Assembly (NCBI GenBank): GCA_002500925.1
Contig: DLTN01000119.1
Coordinates: 8,317 to 15,831, forward strand
Source of the DNA: Gemmatimonadales bacterium UBA7835
Lineage (GTDB): Bacteria; Gemmatimonadota; Gemmatimonadetes; Longimicrobiales; Gaopeijiaceae
Reading direction: 5' to 3'
Length of the DNA: 7,515 nucleotides
The position numbers and the translations under genes are program-made. Shown one piece after another: positions 1-6,470 of this stretch (its first letter is position 1; each line of letters opens with the position of its first letter). Under the pieces are notes generated by a model. That model was not told the origin of the DNA. It was given only the letters and a program-made list of their open reading frames with translations, and made no database searches.

Positions 1-1360
1 CAAGCACTCGTGCCTCCGCTGCTTCAATCACACTACCATCCACTAGGTAAGGACCAGCCCGCATCACTCCCGAACCTATGATCGAGTCAACTGCAGCTCG
101 ACACGCAGACGGAGAAGCACCCGCGAATATCGGGAGGTTCGCCTCCATGCCCCCTGTCCAACCAGCCAACTCTATCCAAGCCTTAATCCGCTCCCCAAGA
201 GATCCATCTATAAGCTGATCGAGTTGCGCCCGCTGTTCCGCATTTATGCGGTTGCGCTTCAACGGAAGAGGTTCAGCGACAACCCCACCTCCTATGGTGG
301 TTACTGGAGAGTATGCGCGAATGACTAAGCGGTCTCCAGCACGGGCTACAATAGGCTCTTCGAGGCGGAGTTGCACCCAGCCCGAAACACCAGCTTCGAG
401 TGGGCTCTTTTCTAGGAGCACGCAACGAGCGAGGACCTCGGTTGTACCATGGTGGACGTGCACACGCTGATTATGCTCGAGCCTCCAGTCAGTGTCGGCA
501 ACAAGCTGGACGCGGGTCGTCAGCATCCAGGTCGGTGTCCATCCCGAGTGCGTTACAACCACTGCTCCACGCGACGTTCTCTCACGATCACCTCCGTCTC
601 CGGTAAGTGCTACCGCCGTCCGATCACCTGCCTCCGCTCGCTCACTCGAACGTCCATGTACCTGTATACTTCTTATTCGAGCATCAAGGTTTTCAGGAAG
701 GAGCCGCACATTAGCGCCGGTCTCAATCGTCCCGCTCCACAAGGTGCCAGTTCCGACTGTTCCGGTACCTTGTATCGTGAAAACACGGTCGAGGGGAAGT
801 CGAGCAAGATCACCCTGATCGGACTCCTGAACGCGACCCGCAGCAACTGACAGAGCGTCGGTGAGCTCACCTAGGCCCGTCCCCCTCAAAGCAGAGGTGC
901 GCACACACGTTGCATCAGCGTAAGGCGTCGAAGAAAGCACGTCCTTGATGTCGGCTTCCACTAGGTCCAGCCACTCTGCATCAGCCGTGTCGCATTTCGT
1001 AATAGCTACCACAAGCTCCGGAACAGCCAAGAGCTCGACGATGGCTAAATGTTCTCGAGTCTGAGGCATAACCCCCTCATCCCCTGCAACAACTAAAAGA
1101 ACAACGTCCATCCCGGCAGCACCCGCCACCATCGCGCGCACGAAAGCGTCATGACCCGGTACGTCAACCACCCCGAAATGCGGTCGGCCTTCTCCTACCA
1201 GCTCCGCGAACCCCAACTCAATGGTGATCCCTCGCTCCTTCTCCTCTTTAAGCCGATCAGTGTCTGTCCCTGTCAGAGCTCGAACCAGTTCGGTCTTTCC
1301 GTGATCGATATGCCCTGCAGTACCCAAAATCAGACTAGCCAACTTCCGGCCCCACTTCAT
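1..1360 (-). CDS. selB: Selenocysteine-specific translation elongation factor SelB (partial, C-terminus beyond window edge)
   Basis: SelB is the GTPase that carries selenocysteyl-tRNA to the ribosome at UGA codons followed by a SECIS hairpin. The frame is open for 453 codons from ATG 1360 and runs off the left edge, so the remaining C-terminal winged-helix domains (which bind SECIS) are mostly missing. GTPase motifs are clear: G1 GTAGHIDHGKT (13-23), G2 ERGITIELGFA (42-52), G3 DVPGH (66-70), G4 TKCD (121-124; SelB proteins often have TK instead of NK) and G5 TSAL (155-158). An EF-Tu-like domain 2 follows with GTGTVGTGT (198-206), where the usual motif has V at 203. The domain 3 signature TIGGGVVAEP lies at 355-364, and the first winged-helix region starts near 370. 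ATG 1360 overlaps the recO end by 26 bases. TTG 1342, giving MASLILGTAGHIDHGKT, would match the usual short N-terminus better, so the start is uncertain. Family assignment is very secure. Confidence 0.95.
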   Translation of the reverse strand, partial: MKWGRKLASLILGTAGHIDHGKTELVRALTGTDTDRLKEEKERGITIELGFAELVGEGRPHFGVVDVPGHDAFVRAMVAGAAGMDVVLLVVAGDEGVMPQTREHLAIVELLAVPELVVAITKCDTADAEWLDLVEADIKDVLSSTPYADATCVRTSALRGTGLGELTDALSVAAGRVQESDQGDLARLPLDRVFTIQGTGTVGTGTLWSGTIETGANVRLLPENLDARIRSIQVHGRSSERAEAGDRTAVALTGDGGDRERTSRGAVVVTHSGWTPTWMLTTRVQLVADTDWRLEHNQRVHVHHGTTEVLARCVLLEKSPLEAGVSGWVQLRLEEPIVARAGDRLVIRAYSPVTTIGGGVVAEPLPLKRNRINAEQRAQLDQLIDGSLGERIKAWIELAGWTGGMEANLPIFAGASPSACRAAVDSIIGSGVMRAGPYLVDGSVIEAAEARVL

Positions 1361-2108
1361 CGTCTGGCGGCAACGCACTCCCGAGGAAACGCAGAGACTT
1401 GAGGGGCTTATTAAGCACGTGATAGGCGATGAAGTCAGACACCAGACCCAAGTGACGCCGCGTATGGCTTAAGCCCACCGGAACCTGGCCGGATATCATA
1501 TCCTCCAGCTGACTCCTTGCGATCGGTCCCACCCGAGGCCCCGCACTATCCTCAGAGCATTGCATGCACCGCATACCACCAGCCGCAAAGTCAAAGCGCC
1601 CCAATTCGTCCTCAAATAGAGGTTCCTCACATCGGACACAGCTATCAAGTTGAGGAGCAAAACCGAAAGAGTGGGTTATCGTCCAGAGTACAGAGAGAGC
1701 GGTACCGGGAAGAAGCGAAGGGCTTTCAGTATTACAAAGTGCATCAAGACCGGCCTCTAACGTGTCAAAAACCCTCGGTTGCGCGTCTGCCTCAGCGTGC
1801 GACAGAACCAATTCGGCTGCCGCAGACGCTGCGGAAAAAGCCAACATCTGCGCAGCTAGCTCATTACGAACTGTTAAGCATGTAAACTCTTTCATGTTAT
1901 GCAGTTCACGGTTTTTCTTCATGTAGACTATAAGCTCTCCCGACGCGAAGGTTGCGAGGGTTGCTACGCCCTTTCCGCTGCGACCACGAGCCCCCCGAGC
2001 TACCACACTTACCAACCCATAACCCCTCGTGTAAAACCGAAGAATCCGACTGGAGTCCCCGTAGTCGTGCGCCCGCAGGAGCACAGCCGGTGTGGTAACG
2101 AGAGCCAT
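1335..2108 (-). CDS. recO: DNA repair protein RecO
   Basis: RecO works with RecR and RecF to load RecA on SSB-coated single-stranded DNA during gap repair and can anneal complementary strands. The 257-residue protein is of normal family length. The N-terminal OB-fold starts with TPAVLLRAHDYGDSSRIL (6-23), followed by the typical GLVSVVARGARGRSGKG (31-47). A helical middle region follows. A zinc-binding pair CVRC (157-160) and CMQC (181-184) has all four cysteines intact, and the helical C-terminus carries RRHLGLVSDFIAYHVLNKPLKSLRFL (217-242). It starts with ATG only 3 bases after the stop of the upstream anchored protein, so translation is probably coupled; no strong ribosome binding site is seen. 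Its last 26 bases overlap the first possible start of selB. The assignment is secure; the role is inferred from the family. Confidence 0.94.
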   Translation of the reverse strand: MALVTTPAVLLRAHDYGDSSRILRFYTRGYGLVSVVARGARGRSGKGVATLATFASGELIVYMKKNRELHNMKEFTCLTVRNELAAQMLAFSAASAAAELVLSHAEADAQPRVFDTLEAGLDALCNTESPSLLPGTALSVLWTITHSFGFAPQLDSCVRCEEPLFEDELGRFDFAAGGMRCMQCSEDSAGPRVGPIARSQLEDMISGQVPVGLSHTRRHLGLVSDFIAYHVLNKPLKSLRFLGSALPPDDEVGPEVG

Positions 2109-2111
2109 AAG

Positions 2112-3233
2112 TCAGCTCAGTTCCCGAATCGTTCGAAGAAGCTCCGCTCGACGCCTCTCGTAGCTCTTTCGTTCAACCTCTGAGCGGTCCCTGCCCTCAA
2201 AGTCCTCATCGAGTCTAGCAACCTCCAGAACTAGCTGCTGTCTATTCTTAGCACGCAAAGCGACTAGTTCCTTAGGACTGCGAGGCCTGAGCACAATACC
2301 GCCCACAACCACAAGCATGAGTCCTAGCAAAACTGCCACCCATTCTACTTCGGGAGGTCTAACTTCTTCGGTCTTTACAATAGTGACCACCGGGCCCGAC
2401 AAATCCGCTCCTGCAAATCTTCGATATGTCGATCCGGGCTCGAATTCTTGTCTCTCTATGAAATCCAGGCCGTCGATCGCCACCGTTGGAGCCGGTTCAC
2501 GGATCAGCACGTCTAGGCGCTCGGTGCCAGCACGCACAGGCAGCGACATAAAGAGTGAATCGATCTGATACCTCACCACAAAAAGCCTTCCTCCGGGTGG
2601 AAGGGCAGCCCTCGCAATAACCTCTCCGTTTAGATAACGGACTGCGTCTGCAGAGACCTCTCCCTCTCCGACTTGGACTGAACGTATGCCAACCGGCATC
2701 CGATGGCGCCACGTGTCCCCACCGGGCCTAGCCACGATAGTTTGTCCCTCGTCGTTGCGTAGTTCAAAGAGATCAGTGACACGCCAGCCTGAGGAATCAG
2801 GCTCAATAAAGACACTGCGCGACTGAATCGCTACGGGAAAGCCCTCAGGCCTGGCTACCAGCGTATCGTAGACGCTCACTCGGTACACCGAATCTAGCTC
2901 TTCTGCGGACCGGATCATTGGACCAAAATAGAGAACACCATCGTGCCGAATCGAAGCGAAGAAGATGTCGCTTAATATCGGATCAGGCTCCCTCGGCAGA
3001 TTAAATCGGAACCCACCATCTTTCCCAAGTCTCGTGGAATCCAGTTCCCCTTGCGTTCCCTGAGTCAGGTGATGCAGGACGGCAGTGCCATCCGACATCA
3101 TAGTATCGCCGAGAAAAGCTGTTCCTCGCATAGTCACCTGCTGGGCTAGCACCTGAGGCGGCATAAACAGAACCACCAAGAGCATCACGAGACTTCTGAT
3201 GCTGCTGCATGCCCTCGCAACGTCCTTGATCAC
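2112..3233 (-). CDS. Unrecognised secreted/anchored protein: signal peptide, large extracytoplasmic region, one C-terminal TM helix, charged helical tail
   Basis: I do not recognise this gene. From GTG 3233 it encodes 373 residues. Residues 1-30 look like a Sec signal peptide: positive residues K3, R7 and R13, hydrophobic core LVMLLVVLFM (15-24), and an A-type cleavage site VLA/Q at 30. The next segment (about 31-80) resembles a carboxypeptidase-regulatory-like beta sandwich (GTAFLGDTMMSDGTAVL ... KDGGFRFNLP). The rest of the region up to about 296 is probably beta-rich and has no catalytic motif I can name. A hydrophobic helix WVAVLLGLMLVVVGGIVL (298-315) is followed by a positively charged tail with LEVARLDEDFEGRDRSEVERKSYERRRAEL (336-365), the spacing pattern of short SHOCT-like or coiled-coil tails. 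Expected topology: large domain outside, short tail in the cytoplasm. The frame is open up to TTG 3275, but GTG 3233 gives a proper signal peptide and has GGAGGA upstream. It lies between the BFN gene and recO in an apparent operon. Confidence 0.8.
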   Translation of the reverse strand: MIKDVARACSSIRSLVMLLVVLFMPPQVLAQQVTMRGTAFLGDTMMSDGTAVLHHLTQGTQGELDSTRLGKDGGFRFNLPREPDPILSDIFFASIRHDGVLYFGPMIRSAEELDSVYRVSVYDTLVARPEGFPVAIQSRSVFIEPDSSGWRVTDLFELRNDEGQTIVARPGGDTWRHRMPVGIRSVQVGEGEVSADAVRYLNGEVIARAALPPGGRLFVVRYQIDSLFMSLPVRAGTERLDVLIREPAPTVAIDGLDFIERQEFEPGSTYRRFAGADLSGPVVTIVKTEEVRPPEVEWVAVLLGLMLVVVGGIVLRPRSPKELVALRAKNRQQLVLEVARLDEDFEGRDRSEVERKSYERRRAELLRTIRELS

Positions 3234-3245
3234 CCACCGGACGAT

Positions 3246-3251
3246 TCCTCC
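3246..3251 (-). promoter_or_regulatory. Ribosome binding site GGAGGA for the anchored-protein gene
   Basis: GGAGGA lies 4 bases after the BFN stop codon (3258-3256) and 12 bases before GTG 3233. The spacing is somewhat long, but the site lies inside the reading frame that would begin at TTG 3275, which argues for the later start. Confidence 0.5.
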
Positions 3252-3255
3252 GGGC

Positions 3256-3798
3256 TCAGAGAGTGAAGCGACCAAAATCCTCGGGGTTGAGACGGCGCAG
3301 ATGCTCCTTGAGTTCCTCGGGTCCTATTTTCTTGTCCTGGGAACCAAGCTCGATGTGCTCAACCATGGATGGTGCATCGGGAGCGCATTCGTCCTCGGCG
3401 ATCTCAATCGTTGCGATTTCCAGGAGTGAGTCATCAGCCATAACGCACGCGCCTGACCTCAGAGCAACTGCGATCGAATCCGAAGGACGGGCGTCCACCG
3501 TGATTATTTCGCCATTCCGGGTTATGACCAGTTCGGCGTAATACGTACTCTCCTGCACCTCGGTGATCACGACCTTGGTAACGGCGCCCCCGAGCTTACC
3601 CAGCAGTGAACAGAACAAGTCATGGGTTAGCGGCCTTGGGCTATCCATGTCTGCAAGCCGCATCGCAATCGAGCTGGCCTCCGCCGGCCCGATCCATATT
3701 GGCAACACTCTCTCGCCATCTAGTTCCTGGAGGATCACAACAGGCGTGTTCGTATTCCGATCCAGTGCGAGACTCTGAACTCTAACTTCAACCAGCAC
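3256..3798 (-). CDS. Bifunctional nuclease family protein (DUF151/BFN)
   Basis: This is a 180-residue member of the BFN/DUF151 family. Plant homologues have been reported with DNase and RNase activity, but the bacterial role is mostly unestablished, so nuclease activity here is a family inference. The conserved core is visible: LPIWIGPAEASSIAMRL (32-48), RPLTHDLF (55-62), KVVITEVQESTYYAEL (75-90) and VDARPSDSIAVALRSG (101-116). After a linker rich in acidic residues (about 130-158), the protein ends with EELKEHLRRLNPEDFGRF (161-178), a tail usual in bacterial members. GTG 3798 is chosen because it follows a strong GGAGGA site and gives the typical MLVEVRVQSLALD start. It is separated from metK by 120 bases and from the next gene by 22, so it probably heads or continues the transcript with the anchored protein, recO and selB. 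Confidence 0.9.
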   Translation of the reverse strand: MLVEVRVQSLALDRNTNTPVVILQELDGERVLPIWIGPAEASSIAMRLADMDSPRPLTHDLFCSLLGKLGGAVTKVVITEVQESTYYAELVITRNGEIITVDARPSDSIAVALRSGACVMADDSLLEIATIEIAEDECAPDAPSMVEHIELGSQDKKIGPEELKEHLRRLNPEDFGRFTL

Positions 3799-3807
3799 CA
3801 GTTCGGC

Positions 3808-3813
3808 TCCTCC
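3808..3813 (-). promoter_or_regulatory. Ribosome binding site GGAGGA for the BFN gene
   Basis: GGAGGA lies 9 bases before GTG 3798. It is one of the strongest Shine-Dalgarno matches in the window and supports the GTG start, since no ATG lies near in that frame. Confidence 0.65.
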
Positions 3814-3919
3814 AAAGGGGATGGGATGCGTTTGGTGACGTCTGAAAAAACTTCACCCTTGAACTTCAATACTCCCCAATGGCTCTGGGGTTCTCCCAAC
3901 CTCTTACCAAGTGCTACCG

Positions 3920-5110
3920 CTAGACGCCCACTGCTGTTTTGAGGTCTCCCACGCGGTTGGTTTCCTCCCAGGGGAAGAAAAGCACCTCATTTTCATATGT
4001 CTTAACGTCCGGGATCTTCATCTCAGGTTCCCGACCAAAGTGACCGTAAGCCGCTGTGGGTGTGAAGATCGGATTCCTAAGGCCTAACACTTCTATTATC
4101 GATCGTGGCCGAAAGTCGAAGACCTCAGAAACCGCATCTGAAAGCACCTCATCCGAGAACTCTCCGGTACCGAACGTAGTTACGTGCACTGACACGGGTT
4201 CAACAACGCCAATAGCATAAGCCAATTGAATTTCGCAACGACTGGCTAGGCCAGCAGCTACTACGTTCTTCGCCGCCCATCGTGCCGCGTACGCCGCCGA
4301 CCTGTCCACCTTGGTGGCGTCCTTCCCGGAGAACGCCCCACCACCATGCCTACCAATGCCACCGTAAGTATCCACGATGATCTTTCTTCCTGTAAGACCG
4401 GCATCTCCATGTGGGCCCCCTATAACAAACAGGCCGGTGGGATTCACATGATGCGCGCAGTCCTGGGGATCGTAAAGACTCTCCGGAAGAGTCGGCCTAA
4501 CCACCTTGTCCAAGATCTCTGCTTTTATCTCTTCATGCGACACTTTCTCGTCATGTTGAGTACTTATCACGACTGTGTGGATACGAACTGGCCTGTTGTC
4601 AGAATCGAACTCAATGGTCACCTGAGACTTTCCATCCGGGCGCACCCACGGCAATTCCCCATTGTGGCGGACTTGTGCAAGTCGCTGGGTGAGCGCGTGA
4701 GCATATTGGATTGTTGGAGGCATAAGTTCCGGTGTCTCGTCTGACGCATAACCAAACATCATCCCTTGATCACCTGCACCACCGTCATCGACACCCATCG
4801 CTATATGAGCAGACTGAGGGTCTAGACTTGTAAGCACCGAGCATGTCGCCGCATCGATACCACAAGCCGAGTCGTTATACCCGATTCTATCCAATGTGCC
4901 GCGAACCACTTCTGGAAGATTCACATAACCTTTTGTCGTCACCTCACCAGCAAGAAGAGCTAGCCCGGTCGTCACGAGGGTTTCACAAGCCACGCGCGAG
5001 TCCGGATCCTGGGCAAGCATGTGGTCGAGTACTGAGTCTGAAATCTGGTCGGCCATCTTATCTGGATGACCTTCTGTCACCGATTCAGAAGTGAAGAGTG
5101 TTGTACCCAA
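3920..5110 (-). CDS. metK: S-adenosylmethionine synthetase (methionine adenosyltransferase)
   Basis: MetK makes S-adenosylmethionine from methionine and ATP, releasing phosphate and diphosphate; family members are cytoplasmic tetramers needing Mg and K ions. From TTG 5110 the protein is 396 residues, the normal length. The N-terminal signature LFTSESVTEGHPDKMADQIS (5-24) contains H15 and D17. Further landmarks are GDQGMMFGYA (113-122, the adenosine-binding signature), RPDGKSQVT (157-165), GGPHGDAGLTGRKIIVDTYG (231-250), GGGAFSGKDATKVDRSAAY (256-274, with A265 where many members have P) and GHFGRE (356-361). The frame is open further upstream to TTG 5188, adding 26 residues that do not look like MetK; TTG 5110 has GGAG six bases upstream and gives the family start, so I choose it. 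A 216-base leader with several hairpins precedes the gene. It is followed by a 120-base spacer before BFN. Confidence 0.96.
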   Translation of the reverse strand: MGTTLFTSESVTEGHPDKMADQISDSVLDHMLAQDPDSRVACETLVTTGLALLAGEVTTKGYVNLPEVVRGTLDRIGYNDSACGIDAATCSVLTSLDPQSAHIAMGVDDGGAGDQGMMFGYASDETPELMPPTIQYAHALTQRLAQVRHNGELPWVRPDGKSQVTIEFDSDNRPVRIHTVVISTQHDEKVSHEEIKAEILDKVVRPTLPESLYDPQDCAHHVNPTGLFVIGGPHGDAGLTGRKIIVDTYGGIGRHGGGAFSGKDATKVDRSAAYAARWAAKNVVAAGLASRCEIQLAYAIGVVEPVSVHVTTFGTGEFSDEVLSDAVSEVFDFRPRSIIEVLGLRNPIFTPTAAYGHFGREPEMKIPDVKTYENEVLFFPWEETNRVGDLKTAVGV

Positions 5111-5326
5111 GAGCGACTCCGGCGTAGGCGGCTTCAGTTTACCCGCAACTCCGAGACTAGCTCGGAAAATGCGAAAAAGCCTACCCAATCAACTCGAACG
5201 CGACAAGCTCCGAGAACAATGGCAAACAGATATCCCGTTGAAGTACGTGTCCCGCTGCAGTCAGATTCCTTTGAAGGGATCAGCCTTCAACACATCACGC
5301 CGAGCCAACGCTTGGCAGGACCCTAC
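5111..5326 (-). promoter_or_regulatory. Structured 216-base leader upstream of metK, candidate regulatory RNA
   Basis: This is the largest non-coding gap in the window. Visible elements in transcript order are: GCCAA/TTGGC hairpin with GCG loop (5316-5304); TTGAAGG/CCTTCAA 7-bp hairpin with 6-base loop (5290-5271); ATCCC (5280-5276), able to pair with GGGAT (5236-5232) in an alternative fold; TCTCGGAG (5215-5208); GTAGGC (5184-5179); TCCGAG/CTCGGA 6-bp hairpin with CTAGT loop (5166-5150); and GCCTAC (5129-5124), complementary to GTAGGC and just before the ribosome binding site. TCCGAG can pair with either of two CTCGGA copies. I could not match this to SAM-I, SAM-II, SAM-VI or SAH riboswitch consensus from memory. 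No convincing promoter or T-tract terminator is seen. A regulatory role is inference from position and pairing only. Confidence 0.35.
5117..5120 (-). promoter_or_regulatory. Ribosome binding site GGAG deciding the metK TTG start
   Basis: GGAG is placed 6 bases before TTG 5110. It lies 3 bases after GCCTAC (5129-5124), one arm of a possible long-range stem in the leader, so access to this site could be changed by leader folding. Confidence 0.6.
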
Positions 5327-6442
5327 TCAATCTTTAGCGAGACCGGACACCCGACCAAGCACCACCTCAAGTCTGCGGGCCGAAACGTCCCAGGAGAAGT
5401 CCTCAGCGAACTCCCGAGCAGAATCGGACATCCGCTGCCTCTCCTCAGTATCACAGACCAGTGCTTCGAGCGCTTCAGCCAGCGCTCCGACATCACCATG
5501 CTGAACGAGCAAACCGGTCTCTTCGTGAAGAACAGATTCGCAAAGACCGGGTGCGTCGCTCGCTACAGACGGCGTCCCACAGGCAGCAGCTTCAACGACA
5601 GAAATACCCCAACCTTCTTTCGGGGACGGAAGGACATGTACCCATGAGCTCTGGAGTAACTCCAGCTTCATAGACTCTTTCACAAACCCCATAAGCTCAA
5701 CTTGATCTTCCACCCCCAAACGTGTCGCAAGCCTAGAAAGCTCAGGGGCCTCCTCGCCAGTGCCGGCAACCCGCAACTGAACATGAACTCCCCGGATCGC
5801 GAGTTCTGCAACCGCTTGGATGATCAGGTCTACCCGCTTATATCGCCTTAACCGCCCCAGAAAGAGGATCGTCGGCTGGAGTGTCTTCGAATCATAGAGA
5901 GGAGTATAGAAAGCTACATCCACCCCATTGGGAATTACATCGATGTCACTCGGGCGTAAGCCGCGCTCAACCAGATCTCTCTTCGTGCTCTCCGAAACCG
6001 CCACGGTTGGAGTGCCCCTATAAAAGAGGGGAATCAAGAACTCCATCAGAAAGGTCGCTATGGCAATTGGCACATTAGCAGCCTGAAATGCCGTCCTGCC
6101 GAAGAGGTGATGTACCACAAGCAGAACAGGGGACGTAGCCCAGAAAGGTGTAAACAGTGGCACCTTGTTTAGATCTTCGACCACCACGTCGAAACCGCAA
6201 CCGGCGAGGTGTCGACGATAGTATTGTGGTGCGGATACCGAAAAGGTGTATCGGCTGCCTGTTCGGTGCACGTCGATGCCGTCGAGTTGCGTCCGCCGAC
6301 TGCATCCTGGCCAACCGGACACCAAGGCGGTGACCTGATGCCCCTCCTCAACTAGCCGACCGAAAATCTGGTGCAAGTGCTCCTCTGCACCTCCCGCTCG
6401 CGGGTTCTCACGATCAAGCCAGTTAACGACGAGAATCCGCAA
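5327..6442 (-). CDS. Glycosyltransferase family 4 (GT-B fold, retaining)
   Basis: This is a 371-residue GT4-type glycosyltransferase, expected to move a sugar from a nucleotide-sugar donor to a lipid, glycan or small molecule; acceptor and donor cannot be read from the sequence. The N-terminal acceptor domain starts MRILVVNWLDRENPRAGGAE (1-20), with the glycine-rich loop GGAE (17-20) typical of the family. The donor domain has VIPNGVD (169-175), LFLGRLRRYKR (193-203), RVAGTGEE (224-231) and the EX7E pair E276/E284 in EGWGISVVEAAACGTP (276-291). A hydrophobic stretch around 124-140 may be a membrane-associating or buried helix. The start is TTG 6442, with no strong ribosome binding site, 28 bases after nusB; no ATG or GTG exists nearby in frame and the N-terminus fits the family. 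The frame continues 21 codons beyond its TGA stop. Family is secure, biological role unknown. Confidence 0.9.
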   Translation of the reverse strand: MRILVVNWLDRENPRAGGAEEHLHQIFGRLVEEGHQVTALVSGWPGCSRRTQLDGIDVHRTGSRYTFSVSAPQYYRRHLAGCGFDVVVEDLNKVPLFTPFWATSPVLLVVHHLFGRTAFQAANVPIAIATFLMEFLIPLFYRGTPTVAVSESTKRDLVERGLRPSDIDVIPNGVDVAFYTPLYDSKTLQPTILFLGRLRRYKRVDLIIQAVAELAIRGVHVQLRVAGTGEEAPELSRLATRLGVEDQVELMGFVKESMKLELLQSSWVHVLPSPKEGWGISVVEAAACGTPSVASDAPGLCESVLHEETGLLVQHGDVGALAEALEALVCDTEERQRMSDSAREFAEDFSWDVSARRLEVVLGRVSGLAKD

Positions 6443-6470
6443 GGCTACCGAGACCGGATAAGCGGCGGGG

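Noticed and set aside
449..850. Plus-strand frames over the left 1.3 kb
   Set aside because: This stretch is covered by an uninterrupted selB frame on the minus strand with clear GTPase motifs; the plus-strand frames have no recognisable features.
673..870. 65-codon minus-strand frame that might suggest a frameshift in selB
   Set aside because: The main selB frame translates through this stretch without a stop and keeps domain 2 motifs, so no frameshift is needed.
3845..3890. Possible intrinsic terminator after metK: CCCCA/TGGGG hairpin and a run of six T downstream
   Set aside because: The stem is only 5 bp with a 7-base loop, and the T run begins 23 bases after the stem, so it does not form a proper intrinsic terminator.
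4346..4744. 132-codon plus-strand frame inside metK
   Set aside because: Fully antisense to a secure metK; composition is that of a shadow frame.
5155..5240. Sigma-70-like promoter before metK
   Set aside because: TTG-containing -35-like hexamers exist, but none has a convincing -10 element at 16-18 bases.
5271..5290. TTGAAGG/CCTTCAA inverted repeat as an operator or terminator
   Set aside because: No T-tract and no recognised operator consensus; kept only as part of the leader description.
5287..5295. ATG-TGT-TGA minimal upstream reading frame in the metK leader
   Set aside because: Two codons, no ribosome binding site; likely chance.
5304..5316. GCCAA-GCG-TTGGC hairpin as a terminator for the glycosyltransferase gene
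   Set aside because: Short stem and no following T-tract; the sequence after it is GC-rich.
5066..5647. 193-codon open frame on the plus strand
   Set aside because: It lies across metK, the leader and the glycosyltransferase on the opposite strand, has no family resemblance and no ribosome binding site; a shadow of real genes.
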